From positions 45,340 through 109,339 of the forward strand of contig JAAEAF010014494.1 of the NCBI GenBank assembly GCA_011037195.1: 64,000 nt of DNA. Reading direction: 5' to 3'. The notes under the pieces are model-generated. The model searched no databases, was not told where the DNA came from, and was given only the letters and a program-made list of their open reading frames with translations. Positions 22,905 through 34,600 of this stretch are shown here, in pieces (position 1 is the stretch's first letter; each line of letters opens with the position of its first letter). Source of the stretch: Triatoma infestans (Eukaryota; Arthropoda; Insecta; Hemiptera; Reduviidae). The translations under genes were made by a program, and so were the position numbers.

Positions 22905-23825
22905 GTTAGTATACCAAATTTGATGAAATTCGTCGGTTTTTTATGGAGAAAATCGCAAAAACTGAAAAAACTGTTCAGAAAAACGCACTTTCGGTTTACT
23001 AATTTTCTTGAAACTGGGACTTTTGACAATCTATTTATTTCTAAATAATTTTTTCTAAATGGTAGAATTGCATAATTTAACTAAGACAGCACTTTAGAGG
23101 CAAGCATAACCCTACCCCTCCCCAAAAGCCCCCTTAAATGAGTTTATCCGGAGAAATGTTGCAAGTTGCAAATAAAAGTTGTAGCTCTTCATATGTGTAG
23201 TTCACATACTTTTAAAGAGAATTTTTGAAACCGTTTTAGAGAAATAGCAGAAAACTGAAAAATACTTTTCAGTAAAAACGCACTTCCGATCATCTGATTT
23301 TCTTCAATCTCGGAATTCAATTCCATTTAATTCTAATTAATATTATTTAGATTATACAATTGTGTAATAAACTGAAATAGCACTTTAGAAGACAACCTAA
23401 CCCCATTCCTCCTCCAAAGTGCCCTTAAATGCATATTCCCGGAGAAATGTTACAAATAAAAATTGTAGATCTTTGTGTGTGTAGTTGATAGACCAAGTTT
23501 AAAAAAAATCGTTGCCATTTTCGAGAAAATTGCAAAAAAGTGGAAAAACGTTTAGTGAAGTGGTACTTCCGGTTGAGGAATTTTGACAGATAATGTGCTG
23601 TTGGATCCCATGATGATACCTAAACGGAATATCAAGTTTGAACTTTCTGCGATTTTTCGTTTTTGAGTTATGTGCTGTTCACATATATAAATACATACAT
23701 ACACACAGACCATTTGCTGAAAACCACTTTTTTGGTCTCAGGAGACCTCAGAACGGATATTTCCGGTGATGAAAACTCGATTACAAACCATACTTCCTCT
23801 TACTGGAGGAAGAGAAGTAAAAACA
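22905..23825 (+). repeat. HDR copy, best preserved (lacks only the 5' tip)
   Basis: Three successive modules start near 22910, 23205 and 23490, a spacing of about 295 bp. Each has a start like TATACCAAATTT, a cgttgga/ccgtttt segment, a CACTTCCG-like segment, CACTTTAGA and a CCCCTCC segment. They are followed by the CATA/CACA microsatellite (about 23685-23710), CCATTTGCTGAAAACCAC, 'ctcaggagacctcag' and the terminal hairpin at 23792-23818 followed by AAAAA. There is no coding capacity. Useful as the reference copy. Confidence 0.85.
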
Positions 23826-24364
23826 GTTAATAAAGTAATTTCGGAAAACAAATTTACCTCACAATGATATCAGTCACCCCACAAATTAATGTTTGCACTC
23901 AAAATTCCATAGATCTTTGTTTTTGCTTTTTAAGACCAATTAATTTACATAAAATGTTGCCACTAAAGCTTCTAAATTTTTACGTTTATGAAAAAACAAA
24001 CATTATTCATTATAATGTTAATTGTAACATTAATTTTATTGAACAGATTGGTCTATTACTATTTTCTATAAATATTTATGCCCTTTAAGAATAGTTTGTA
24101 TTAAATAAAACTTTTGTCTTTTCTAATCCTCTCAAATTACAATTGACTGATATTTTTTTTAAACTTAGCATTCTTACAACAATTAGTGCAATGTTCATAG
24201 AATGTGCAATGACTACTAGTTTTCTAAAGAACTGGCTCTTTATCCACCAGTACATGGGAGGAGTAAATCGTATATTTTACATCTTTCCTTGCTAAGATAT
24301 TCAATCTACCTACGAGTCACTACACTGTAGATTACCAGGAAGCGCCAGTCCTCATCAAAACTTG

Positions 24365-24615
24365 AAATGGCACTTTAGAGTTCACACTTCGCTATAGTAA
24401 CCCTCGTAAATTCGTTTTTTGGAAAAAATCAAATAAACTGATTAGGTTTATTATCTGTGCAGTTAGCACTCCAAATTTAAAGGAAATAATCTGAGTTATT
24501 TTTGAGAAAATTTCAAAAATATCCAAAAAACTATTCTGTCAAATTACAACTTTCGATTAACCTGTTTTCTTCAAATTTGTAATCCTACAAATGCTTCTAA
24601 TATACATATTTAAGA
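24365..24615 (+). repeat. HDR fragment (one diverged module)
   Basis: TGAAATGGCACTTTAGAG, CTGTGCAGTTAGCACTCC, and a diverged AACTTTCGATTAACCTG segment in the right order. Confidence 0.55.
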
Positions 24616-25176
24616 TAAATTAGATTTTTTTTTTAACCTTGAAAAAGTTTATTGCCGGGACCTATTGGGTGAAAACCGAACGCAAACACCATCACAATAA
24701 GGGGGGGGGAAGTGTCGTGGTGGTGGGGTTTTTATTGTGGCGAAGGGGTGAATGATACCTATAAAAGAAGGTGTTTTCGGATTAAAGCGCATATTATATA
24801 ATATGCAAAATATATAATAAGCAGTATAAACACCAATAAAACATTTTCAATGTTCGACTTTTTCGTGGAAAATTGGCAGCAGTTTTTTTTTTACAAGGTT
24901 TCTCTCACAATGACGATTCCTCACCAAACTGAACAATCCCTTCCAATTTTACAACTTTTCATCCTTTTTTCTCTTTCTTTCCGGTGTACATTGCTACTTC
25001 GAAACTTTTTATTTTTTCCCTCCTTATCTTTCTGCGATCTTCTTCAGGTAACAGACCGTATCCTCTTCCACTATCTTTCTCCATTGTATTTATGGCCTGC
25101 CTCTTTTCTTGGGAACCATTGCATTACTTTTTTGGGGATTCTTGATCCTTCCATTAAGTGTAAGCCAAGGGAGAAG
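24616..25176. other. Spacer with G run and pyrimidine-rich segment
   Basis: A G run at 24701-24709, then TTATTGTGG-type sequence; 24850-25170 is pyrimidine-rich and gives a low-complexity frame of 115 codons that I do not regard as a gene. Confidence 0.4.
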
Positions 25177-25418
25177 GAAGGGATAGTTCAGTGGTAGCGC
25201 GCTGGACTGACAATGCGGAGGTCCCAGGTTCGAATCCAGCAAGCTGCCCTTGCCTCTACAGCCTCTACAGCTTACTGACCGGTGATGAGCAGTGTTGTCT
25301 GTAACTAGAGAACACTGTTCGGTGGCGGCAGTGCACTGAGAAGGCTCCGGGGGGGGCACAATATATCTTTGAGGTTGCAGTGCAGTAATCCCCTATAACA
25401 ATTTACAACCAATTAACC
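25177..25418 (+). mobile_element. tRNA-derived SINE, copy 4 (LINE-like tail)
   Basis: A box TAGTTCAGTGG (25184-25194) and a perfect B box GGTTCGAATCC (25228-25238). The body matches copy 1, including GGTGATGAGCAGTGTTGTCT and ACTGAGAAGGCTCC. The tail is the LINE-like type: GGCACAATATATCTTTGAGG then GCAGTGCAGTAATCCCC. This copy combines the complete body of copy 1 with the tail of copy 2, so the two tail types are variants of one SINE family. Confidence 0.85.
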
Positions 25419-25494
25419 GATCTTCAAACAGGGAATTCTAGCAATGCTTTTTAATGTAACATAATATTATATAGTCAATATTATATAGTCAATA

Positions 25495-25740
25495 GAACCG
25501 AATATTTTTGTGAAATGGCAATTTAGAGGAAAGTTTTAACGTTGCAGATGAATGTAAATTAGTATGCGACGTTTCAGAATATCATTAACGTCTTTTTCGA
25601 GAAACTTGCAAAGAAAAAAAAAGAAAAAATAAAGATGAAACCTTTCAGTAAAGGCGGGCTTGATTCAAAGCTTCGTGTCGGGCGCAATGATACCTAAACA
25701 AGTGATACCTAAACTATTATTCCCAACAAAATATATATTG
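25495..25740 (+). repeat. HDR fragment (last module)
   Basis: GAAATGGCAATTTAGAGGAA, TTCGAGAAACTTGCAAAG, AACCTTTCAGTAAAGGCG and AAAGCTTCGTGTCGGGCGC in HDR order. The 3' hairpin is not present. Confidence 0.5.
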
Positions 25741-26837
25741 ATAAACTATGGTAATTTTAATTCGCATATCAAACTGAGCGTATGAAAGCCAAATTCTGGA
25801 GGAAGCCGTTGGTTAGCTGTCTGTCAGTTTGTCTTATTGTTATAGCTACAGCTGCTATTTGCCAGAGATAAAACATTATTTGATTATTGTTGGGAGTTTA
25901 CTATAATTAAACTAATACTATAATTAAAACTAATTTCATTGCTATATTGTTATTAACATTATTAATTTAGTTAAAATTAATCTGCATTTGTTTTAATTCT
26001 ATCTGTAAATACATTTAACCACAAATCTATGCGAATCCTATTCGTTCATTTTTTGTTTATGTTGAAATAAATACAAATTAAAAAAAAAAAACTAAAATAA
26101 ATTTTCAATAAAATCAATAAACTCGCCCATTATTCACACTTTAATAAAGTGTCATTGACCGCTGAAATTATCGAATTAACAGAGAGAGAGCAGCAGATAT
26201 TTTTCTTTATGGTAAATTTGTATGCAACCACGCATACATAAAGATTTCAAAATAAATAAATAAATAAATTTTAATCTTAGCTTAAATGTAATAATAAATT
26301 TTAATAAAATCAATAACATGTAGGCACAGAATATAAAACATAAATCATTTATATATACATATACACTAAATGTATTATTTATACAAACTTTATTGAAAAC
26401 AAAAGGAACTTTTTGTTATATAGTTCAGAACAGCTGGCTCTGGTATTGTTCATAAATTATAGGTTATTGTAATTTCTGCATTTCTGTTTTTTTTTTTGTG
26501 TTGTTTTTTTATTATTCTAATCAAGGCTTTATATTTTTTCTTTTTTTTATTGTAATTTTTTATTTATTACTTTTTCTTCTACTTCGAGGACAAACTGTGC
26601 ATCTGGGGCAGCATTCAATACCGTTCAAAAGCTAAATTGTTCTATCATCTTCAGGAACTGTTCAAAGTTATAAGAGACTCCAGTGTTTTGTCAAAACTCC
26701 CATAAATTCATGGTTAGATGGGGGCTGGCACAACACAAATAAAATGCTTTTATATTGACTTTGGCAGAAATCCACGAGCCTGTCATGAGGCAGTCTGCAG
26801 CCATAAATCATCCATCAAACAGATACAACTGGTGTCT
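25741..26837. other. AT-rich spacer
   Basis: No gene or repeat end recognised; T-rich and (AAAT)n patches only. Confidence 0.4.
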
Positions 26838-26955
26838 GGTATTTAATCTGTCATAGCATGCATATTTCAGTTATTCCTTTTTAAAAATTTAGAAATAAAA
26901 GAAATAATTTTATTTGGGAATAAAAGAAATATGCATGCTAAGACGGATATAATCC
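26838..26955. repeat. Inverted repeat with about 40-bp loop
   Basis: Left arm 26843-26877 (contains CATAGCATGCATATTTC) and right arm 26917-26950 (GAAATATGCATGCTAAG) are reverse complements with a few mismatches; the loop is AT-rich. Similarity may extend outward through TCTGG. It could be a MITE or a transcribed hairpin. Confidence 0.6.
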
Positions 26956-27114
26956 AGAAGTTATCCAGCATTGCGGACCCATCCACAGATTCAACAGATA
27001 CAAGCTGGCTTTGCCAGCTTGCACTCTTGCTAGATAAAGAGATATAGGTATAGCATCGATCTCAAAAACACTAATCCCATCAGTACTGACTGTATAGACA
27101 GTAAATCTTAAGAA

Positions 27115-27440
27115 TCAATACATTGAAACACTTAACAACTCCAGTTTTAGTATATTCTATTACTTCATTTATGCGAAATTTTACTACTTCATATCACGAA
27201 AAACTTTTAAAAAAAATGTAGCAAAGTCTTACTCCCGCTTATGGGATTTTGCCCTAAACTTCGTGTCTAATGCGGTACCGGTGCTTAAACGAAAGGCAAG
27301 TTTAAACTTCCTGCGATTCTTCGTTTTTGCGAATTTTGTTCACACACACACCAATACATAGACCATTCACTAAAACTTTTTTTCTTACTCAGAGGATCTC
27401 AAAACATAATTTCCGGTGAATACTCAAAAACAGAAAGTAA
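27115..27440 (+). repeat. HDR copy, internally deleted
   Basis: A weak 5' terminus (GAAACACTTAACAACTCC) is followed by CGTGTCTAATGCGGTACCG, TTCGTTTTTGCGAATTTTG, CACA repeats, ACCATTCACTAAAAC and TTTCCGGTGAATACTC. Confidence 0.55.
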
Positions 27441-28539
27441 AAAAACACTGTAAAACTAGAGAGCCATACAATTGTTTAATTATTTGTATTCGGGTTTATG
27501 AACATTAAGAAATAATTTATTACAAAGATAGCTAGGCTATTTACCAGCCCTCTAACGTAAAACCTAGTTACCAGCCAATAGTATTTACTTCTTAAATCCA
27601 ATAGTCTATTGTAATAGAATTAATAGACACGCAAGAAATTTGAAGTATCCTTATTGGTAGTTGATAAGGAGAGCTTAAAGAGGATCACTGTCATAGTTGG
27701 AAAAAATTGGGATCATAATGTGGTTCCCTTTTTTACTAAATGTGCAAAGAAAGGAATTGAAAGAAAAACTCTGAAATTATTTGATTTAATTATTTGAAAG
27801 AAATGTCTTGACCAAGTGGGATTTGGAGGCATAGAACGCCCTCAATGATATAGGATCGAGGTCTCGAGGAGCAGGATTCGATGGATCGGTTGGGTTAGTG
27901 GAGGAAAAATGAGAAAATAAGGCAACTGCTGCAGAGTGCAAACTGCCTTCAAAGAAAGAAAGCAATAAAGGGCTCTGCAGGTGATTTTACAAGTTTGATG
28001 GCAGCAATTTTAAATTAGTTTGAATTTACCACGTTCCCTACATTTATAAATAACACAGAGTTGTCCGGATGGTAAATCGGGCAGCAAATAAGGACTCATG
28101 GATGGGCTAAGGGATTTATGTTGCTGATAACCCATTCTAGTGCTGCAGTATATGTAAATTAGTTATATATTAATTACTATACCTATGTATAGATATATAT
28201 ATTAATTACAGTATGTAAAATTTCCATAAGTATTAAATTGTTTACAACATACTTTTTATACATGCAACAGGCTAGCTAATGTGTCGCGTGACTTGCCCAA
28301 AATGTTTTACATTTAATGTAAATCATTAGTTTTGCAAATATAAATTGATACTGATAACAACTGTGAGGGAAAACGAAAAAAAGAATTTTTCTATTAATTA
28401 TTAAATAGTTTTTGTTTCATTGCATGCTGTTATGAATAATTACAATGATACTTCATCAATTATTATTTATAATAGTTGAGTTAATCGTTCTGTTAAGGAA
28501 AATGCAATTAGGACAAAAGACAAAGTAAAATTAAAAAAG
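27441..28539. other. Spacer without recognised features
   Basis: No gene seen. The segment 27790-27970 is less AT-rich but shows no motif I can name. Confidence 0.4.
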
Positions 28540-28860
28540 AAAAAAAATCTGGTGTGAAATTCTCCTACACTTTCACTTCCTGTAATTTTCGCAGTTGTAA
28601 AAGACAAATTTTCTTTAAACTCGAATTTTGACTAAATTTTTAATTTTCTTTAATATTACACAGCCGACAGCAAGTACATCGCAATGATTGCCACTAAGAG
28701 AAGACAGCGCGAATACCCAGCTTCCTAAGAACATCATAAAATAATTTTCTTGGAACGAAATTTCAAAAAGAAATGGTAGGTCTTCAAATGAATTTACAGA
28801 CACCTGCTGTATCGTTATCGAAGAAAATCGCAGAAATTAAAAAAAAACTTTCAGGAAATT
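28540..28860 (+). repeat. HDR fragment (5' region)
   Basis: AAATCTGGTGTGAAATTCTC at 28547 after an A-rich run, then CACTTTCACTTCCTGTAATT and AGTTGTAAAAGACAAATTTT, then a partial module with GAAGAAAATCGCAGAAATT (about 28820). Confidence 0.6.
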
Positions 28861-31285
28861 CAAAATAACGAATATCGGGAAGAAGCCAAACAGTGCTGCT
28901 AGAGCAGTTGAGAGTGTCTCAAGCTTTAAAACATCTCGTATCTCAGCTAGACGGGCTTCATGGATGTAGAGGTTGGAGAACCGACTGGTGATGCCGCAAG
29001 AATGAATAACTCTGAAATATTTCCTAAACCGAAAGGAATTGTCAAAGAAGAAAAGATTTCTGTATAAAAGGCGAACCAAGTATCGAAAATTTGATGCAAT
29101 CGCAATTCTTCTTCTCATCAGCTGTAAGAGAAATAAAAACCACGAAATATATCAGGGTAACAATCTTTTGATTGTGATAATCAAGAGATAACGATAAGCG
29201 CGAGATGTTTATGGTAGTTCGCCAATGATGACTGATAATAGAGAAGTTAAAAATGTTAGCGCATGGCAGAAAGCAGGTCACTCTCGCCATCTCTTTGTTT
29301 AATTCAACAACTCTTCTTTCTACCACTTCTCTAAACCTTCATCTTGCTATTATCTCGGTACAATATCTCGGTCAGAGACGCTCCTCTCTAAGGTTTGCTG
29401 ACTCACTCACTAGAGAGAGAGGGAGAAACAGAGATAGACAAGTTTTTTGTTTACATTCCCTCATGTCTATGTCCCCCCTCAAGCTAGCGCTCACTATCTG
29501 TCTCTCTATATCTAACTGACTTTGTTATAAATACCTCCTATACATAGAAGATCATTGTACAAGATGTCTAGTAGTAACAGCACTTAACTACCTCTTCAGT
29601 AATATAACAATATATTGGTTCAACGTGCACTTTAGATAGATGATTAAACAATTATCAATTGAGTTAATATTCAGTATCACTATACTTAATTTATTGAGCA
29701 TTGTTACGTTTTGTCTGCTTGATATATCGTTTTGTAATAGCACATGCATTTTTTTTTGTATGAGTAGAAATTGTCCATGGGTTGGAGCATTTTTATATAT
29801 TTGGAATTTTCTTTTACGATTTGAGCAGAACTACATGCTCATTCCACCAAAGATTACTCCGGCTATTATTAAATTTGTCTTTAAAATTGTGAATGGACTG
29901 ATTACATACATTATTAATATTTTCAATTAATATTTCGTATGTATGAGTAAACAAAGGGTGATGCTTGTGTTAATGTACTATGTGATGTATGTACATGTTT
30001 GACCACATTTTAGTTCTTTTATATGGTTATCTTTCTGATTTATTTATACTGGTTTATTATTGGTGTCATTTTTTTAAGAAATAAACATTTAACTAGATAT
30101 ATATTTTAAATTTAATTATTATTATAAACCAGTGACCTTCTTGTTTATTGTGGTCTGTGGGAGGTCTTTATTCTCCCGATAGATACATTCAACATGTCAT
30201 AATATTGTTGTGACTAATACCTATAATTATTTTTGTTTAATATCTTATTATATATTATATTATATATTATAATAACCGCAATGAATATCGTAGTATTTTT
30301 TTGTTAATAAAATATAATTGGGTGTTTTGTGTGAGTGCTTGCCGATGAGCTTGTATCATGTCGAAACGTCGTAAATTTTACATCGAAACTTACCCAAATT
30401 TGATAGAATTTTATATGTTGATAGCCTATCAGCTTAGTAATGGAAGGCTGCGTTATTTTAATATTGTTAAGAACTGGTTAGAAGGAGGAGTTCATATAAA
30501 CAAAGAACTGAATATAGTTCCCCAAAAAAAGTCATAAGTCAATCAAAAACACTCTCACTGTTAAGCTAAATCTTTTGGGACTTAGAAGACCTGGTGCGGT
30601 TTTCTCGTACAGTTTGTGTTTATTATAATCCGTCTCTTCCAAGTCTTCCCCTTTTATTCTCTCCCCTTTTCTTTTATCTCCCTCTCTTTCTACAATTTAT
30701 TAAAGCTAAATCTATAACAACTTACTGAATATCTGAAAACTATTTCTCACAGACTTTTTTTATGTCCTTCGCTGCTGTAAGAAAATATATTGCGATAATA
30801 TCAAATTTTCAGAATAAATTTTCGCTGCAGAGAGATGTTTAGAGGAATCAGAAGCGAGAAAAAGATATTTTTACGGGTTTGTCTGCAAGTGCGTCCATTC
30901 TATATATAGAACTTGAATAAAAATAACTCGTTTGAACTAGATAACTCGGTTAGATATTATTACTGATCCGATAAGGAGATTTTCGTTCAAAATAGTCACC
31001 ACTAATGTCACTTTACTGCAAGCTTTGTTTTTCCCCCACCTCTTTTACGCGATGTCTTTAGAAACCGCTACACGACAACTTCCTTTTTAGTTTAACTACT
31101 CAAATACACGAAAGTACTTTTTGTTTGAAAGTATTTTTCATATGAATTTGATTTCCGGAGTTGCTGCAAATCTAATAATTGGCTCGGCTAATCTGTATGG
31201 GTTATATGGTCTAATCGGTTCGTATCTATATGCAATAAACGGCTGTCGTACATTTAGCCGTTCTTGGTAAGAGGATATTGCGATC
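28861..31285. other. Long AT-rich stretch; one CGAAACGTCG motif
   Basis: No convincing gene. A 96-codon hydrophobic frame at 29640-29930 has no recognisable domain and could be chance in AT-rich DNA. The segment 29390-29520 is rich in GA then CT. A CGATGAG...CGAAACGTCG motif is at 30342-30372 (see findings). Confidence 0.4.
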
Positions 31286-31670
31286 TTGTTTTCATTCGTT
31301 TGTAAATTAAGTTTTCATTCGGCCATCAAACTCAATGAGACTAAATCCCAAAATATCACCTTTACTCTTCCTCGTATTACTCCTCTTCCTACAGTCTACT
31401 ACAACCTAATTCCTCTACCAATATTCAACGTAGTCCCTATCTTGGGCTTTACATGGACAAAAGACTTACCTGCAATCCTAATAGACGACTTAAAAGGACA
31501 GAACTCAACACTACTTAAAAGTCACGTAGATAACAGATCTCAACTCTCCCTGGACAGCAGAAGACTAATTTACATTACTATATTAAAACCTATTTGAGCG
31601 TATGGCATTCAACTATGGGGCTCAACCAAACGCTCAAACCTCCAAAAAATCCAATCCTTCGCTCCATAGT
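31286..31670 (+). pseudogene. Jockey-clade RT fragment
   Basis: Encodes part of the RT C-terminal region: 'LNETKSQNITFTL' (the conserved K-S segment after YADD), a degraded LGFTW motif, 'SLDSRRLIYITILKPI', then, after a TGA in place of Trp, AYGIQLWGS. These are hallmark motifs of the Jockey clade. Both ends are truncated and the fragment adjoins LOA copy B. Decay: at least two stops. Confidence 0.8.
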
Positions 31671-31689
31671 AACGCTCCCTTCTGAAGCT

Positions 31690-34600
31690 GGAGGGTGAGG
31701 AGATGTTAAGCAAGCTCTTTGACCTCCAGTCCAGCGGAGGAGCTACCGAGGGAGGATCTATCCCCGGGGCATGAGCATAAATCCAGCGATGAAAGAGCCT
31801 GGGAGATCTATAGCTCTCCGGGCAAGTCTCTCTCCTGAAAAAGAGGAAAAGCTCCTGGGGATAAGCCCTCCCATGAGTAAGCACCCCATGGGACCGAGCA
31901 CCGGGGTAGCCCAGGTGAACTTGCACCATGCAAGGGGGCACCTGCCACCATTGCAAGTTTATCCTGGTGTTTATTTGGCCTGGTGCTGTTTCAGGAGCCG
32001 TGGACAGTCAGAGGAAGATCTGCGGGCTGCCAGGTAAGTATAGCAAGATAGTATGGGATACTAAAAGTGAATCCTAGGGCCTGCATCCTGATCAGGAATT
32101 ATATTAATTACACTCGCTTTTCAGAATTAACGACGCGGGATTTGGTGCCCATCAAGGCCCATTTGAACTATGGAGACAACAACCGCGCCATTTAATAGCA
32201 TCCAGTTACTTCGCTGGGGACTGGGAATACTTGGCGGAATACTGCCGGTAGCGCAAGCTACCTCTCCTCATTGGATGCGATGCGAATGCCCACAACAGAG
32301 TGTCGGGAAGTCGAAGAGATAACAGAAGAGGTGAGTATCTTTTAGAGTTTATCCTCCATTTTTAACGATGAGGCGTCACCTACCTTTGTGACTAGGGTAA
32401 GGGAGGAGATCGTAGATATTACTTTCGGCAGTCCTAGCATCGGGCAGTTTGTTGGGAGCTGGGAAGTCTCGGACGAGCCAATCGGAGGGGCTCGGTGATG
32501 GAGGAAGGCACCGCAAGGCGAGGGCGCCGCAGGGTCATTTCGAGCTGGAGTCGAATGGAGGGGTTTGGTAGAGGAGCTGAATGGGGGGTTGTAGGCGCCT
32601 TTGAGGACAGTTGCCTCGTCAGCAGACTCCTTTGCTTTAGGGATGCCCCTTGGTGGAGCAGGGATCTGTCCAATTTAAGATCCAAAGTGTGCAAGCTCTT
32701 TAATAGGGCGAAGCGCACGGGAGATTGGCAGAGCTACACGCAGGCGCTTACTGCTTACAACAAGGAGATTAGGAAGGCTAAAAGAAACAGTTATAGGAAA
32801 TTCTGTGAGGACATCAGCTCCCTACCTGTGGCGGCCAGACTGTATAAAGCAATAGCCAGGCATGGCGTTGGAGCAACGATGACGCTCAAAAGACCTGATG
32901 GCAGCTATACGCAGGACGGGGAGCAACGAGCTCTTCTCCTACTGGAAACCTACTTTCCGGGGAGCCTGCCATCAGAGGATGGTTTTGAGATAACAGGGCC
33001 CAGCAGACCGAGAAGGGAAGACTGGGAGGTGGCCAAAAACCATCTGCACGCCATCAAGCTAGTATGGGCAATGAATAATTTTCAGCCCTTTAAGTTGTAT
33101 AGTATGGATAAGGTCTTCCCTGCCCTTCTACAAAAGGGCATAAAGGAGGTTCTTCCACACATGGTTAGGATTACTCAAAATAGCTTGGCACTCGGGCATA
33201 TACCGAGGCCTTGGAGGAGGGCTAGGATGGTTTTCATCCCCAAGGTGGGGAAAAGGGACGCCACCCTGCCCAAGTCCTTCAGGCCTATCTGTCTTAGTCT
33301 TTTCTTTTAAAGACAATGGAGAAGGCCGTTGACAACTACATTAGAAGTTCTGGAGACGGTGCCTTTACACCCTTGTCAGCATGCATACCGACGTAATCCA
33401 GAGAACTGTAGAGAACATGCATACCATCTGGATAAACGTGATCCAGAGAACTGTAGACGGCCATTTGTGACTTTTTGGATATAGAAACGCGTTCGACAAC
33501 ACCTCTGACGAGGCGGTTGGAGGTGCGCTAATTAGAAGAGGAGACAGCATGACGGCCAGGTGGATGAAGAAGATGTTGCCCACAAGAACGGTAGACACAT
33601 TGGTGGGGTCACGGATCATCATCTCCAGCACTACTCGTGATGTCCGCAAGGGGGGGTTCTGTCACCCCTAATGTGGAGCCTGGTGGTGGAAGCTCCTCTG
33701 CAAGTTGACGGACCTCAACGTTTCCTGTCAAGGATATGCCAATGGCGTCGTCATAATTGCTTGAGGGAAGTTTGAAGAACTAATACAGAGGGGGTTAGAT
33801 ATCACTAGTGGATGGTGTGGTTCAGCGGGGTTGAAAATGAATTCAACGAAAACCACTGTCATACCCATTACTAGGAAAAGAACATTCCACGCCTGAAAAG
33901 TATCCGGCTAGCCGGAGCAGAATTGGGGTGGAAAAAGGAGGTTAATTACCTAGGAGTAACTTTTGATAGTAAACTCTTATGGAAGAAACATATTGAATCA
34001 ATTGTTAGTAAGGCCACTGGCGCTCTTATGTTATGTAGGAGGATGGCGGCGAGGTCATGGGGATGCCCCCTGATTATCCTACTGTGGATGTACGCCATGA
34101 TGGTGAGGCCGGTTATCACCTACACAGCGCAGTGCATGGTTTAGGAAGACCAAGGTAGCATCAGTCAAGAGGACTCTTGACAAGATACAGCGGCTCGCAT
34201 GCTTATGCATGAGGGGTGCTATGCGGGCTTGTCCCACCGCCGGTATTGAGATTATCCTCACCTCTGCACCTGATAGTGGAGGGGGAGAGGGTGGCGAAGG
34301 GAGCTTTCCTCAGGATCTCTAGGGGTGGTGTAGGGTGAGAGGGGGCCTGGGGGTTAGGGAGAGGTTATCTTTACCTTTGGGCCCCTTGCCTGGCACCTCC
34401 CTAGAGATAGCATGATTAAGAAACACAGTTTCATTAAAAATTTCTCTCTGAAGCTGGGCACCAAAAGTGGGAGGGAGCAAATGATCCACTCTGTTGGGCA
34501 TTAAGGAACATGCCATTTAATGGTACACTGATGGGTCTAAGACCCTCGAGGGGACTGGGGCGGGGGTGGTTGTTCCAAGGATCAAGCATGGATAAATTTC

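Noticed and set aside
29640..29930. Hydrophobic 96-codon frame as a membrane protein gene
   Set aside because: AT-rich DNA often encodes Phe/Ile/Leu stretches; there is no signal or family motif and no neighbour support.
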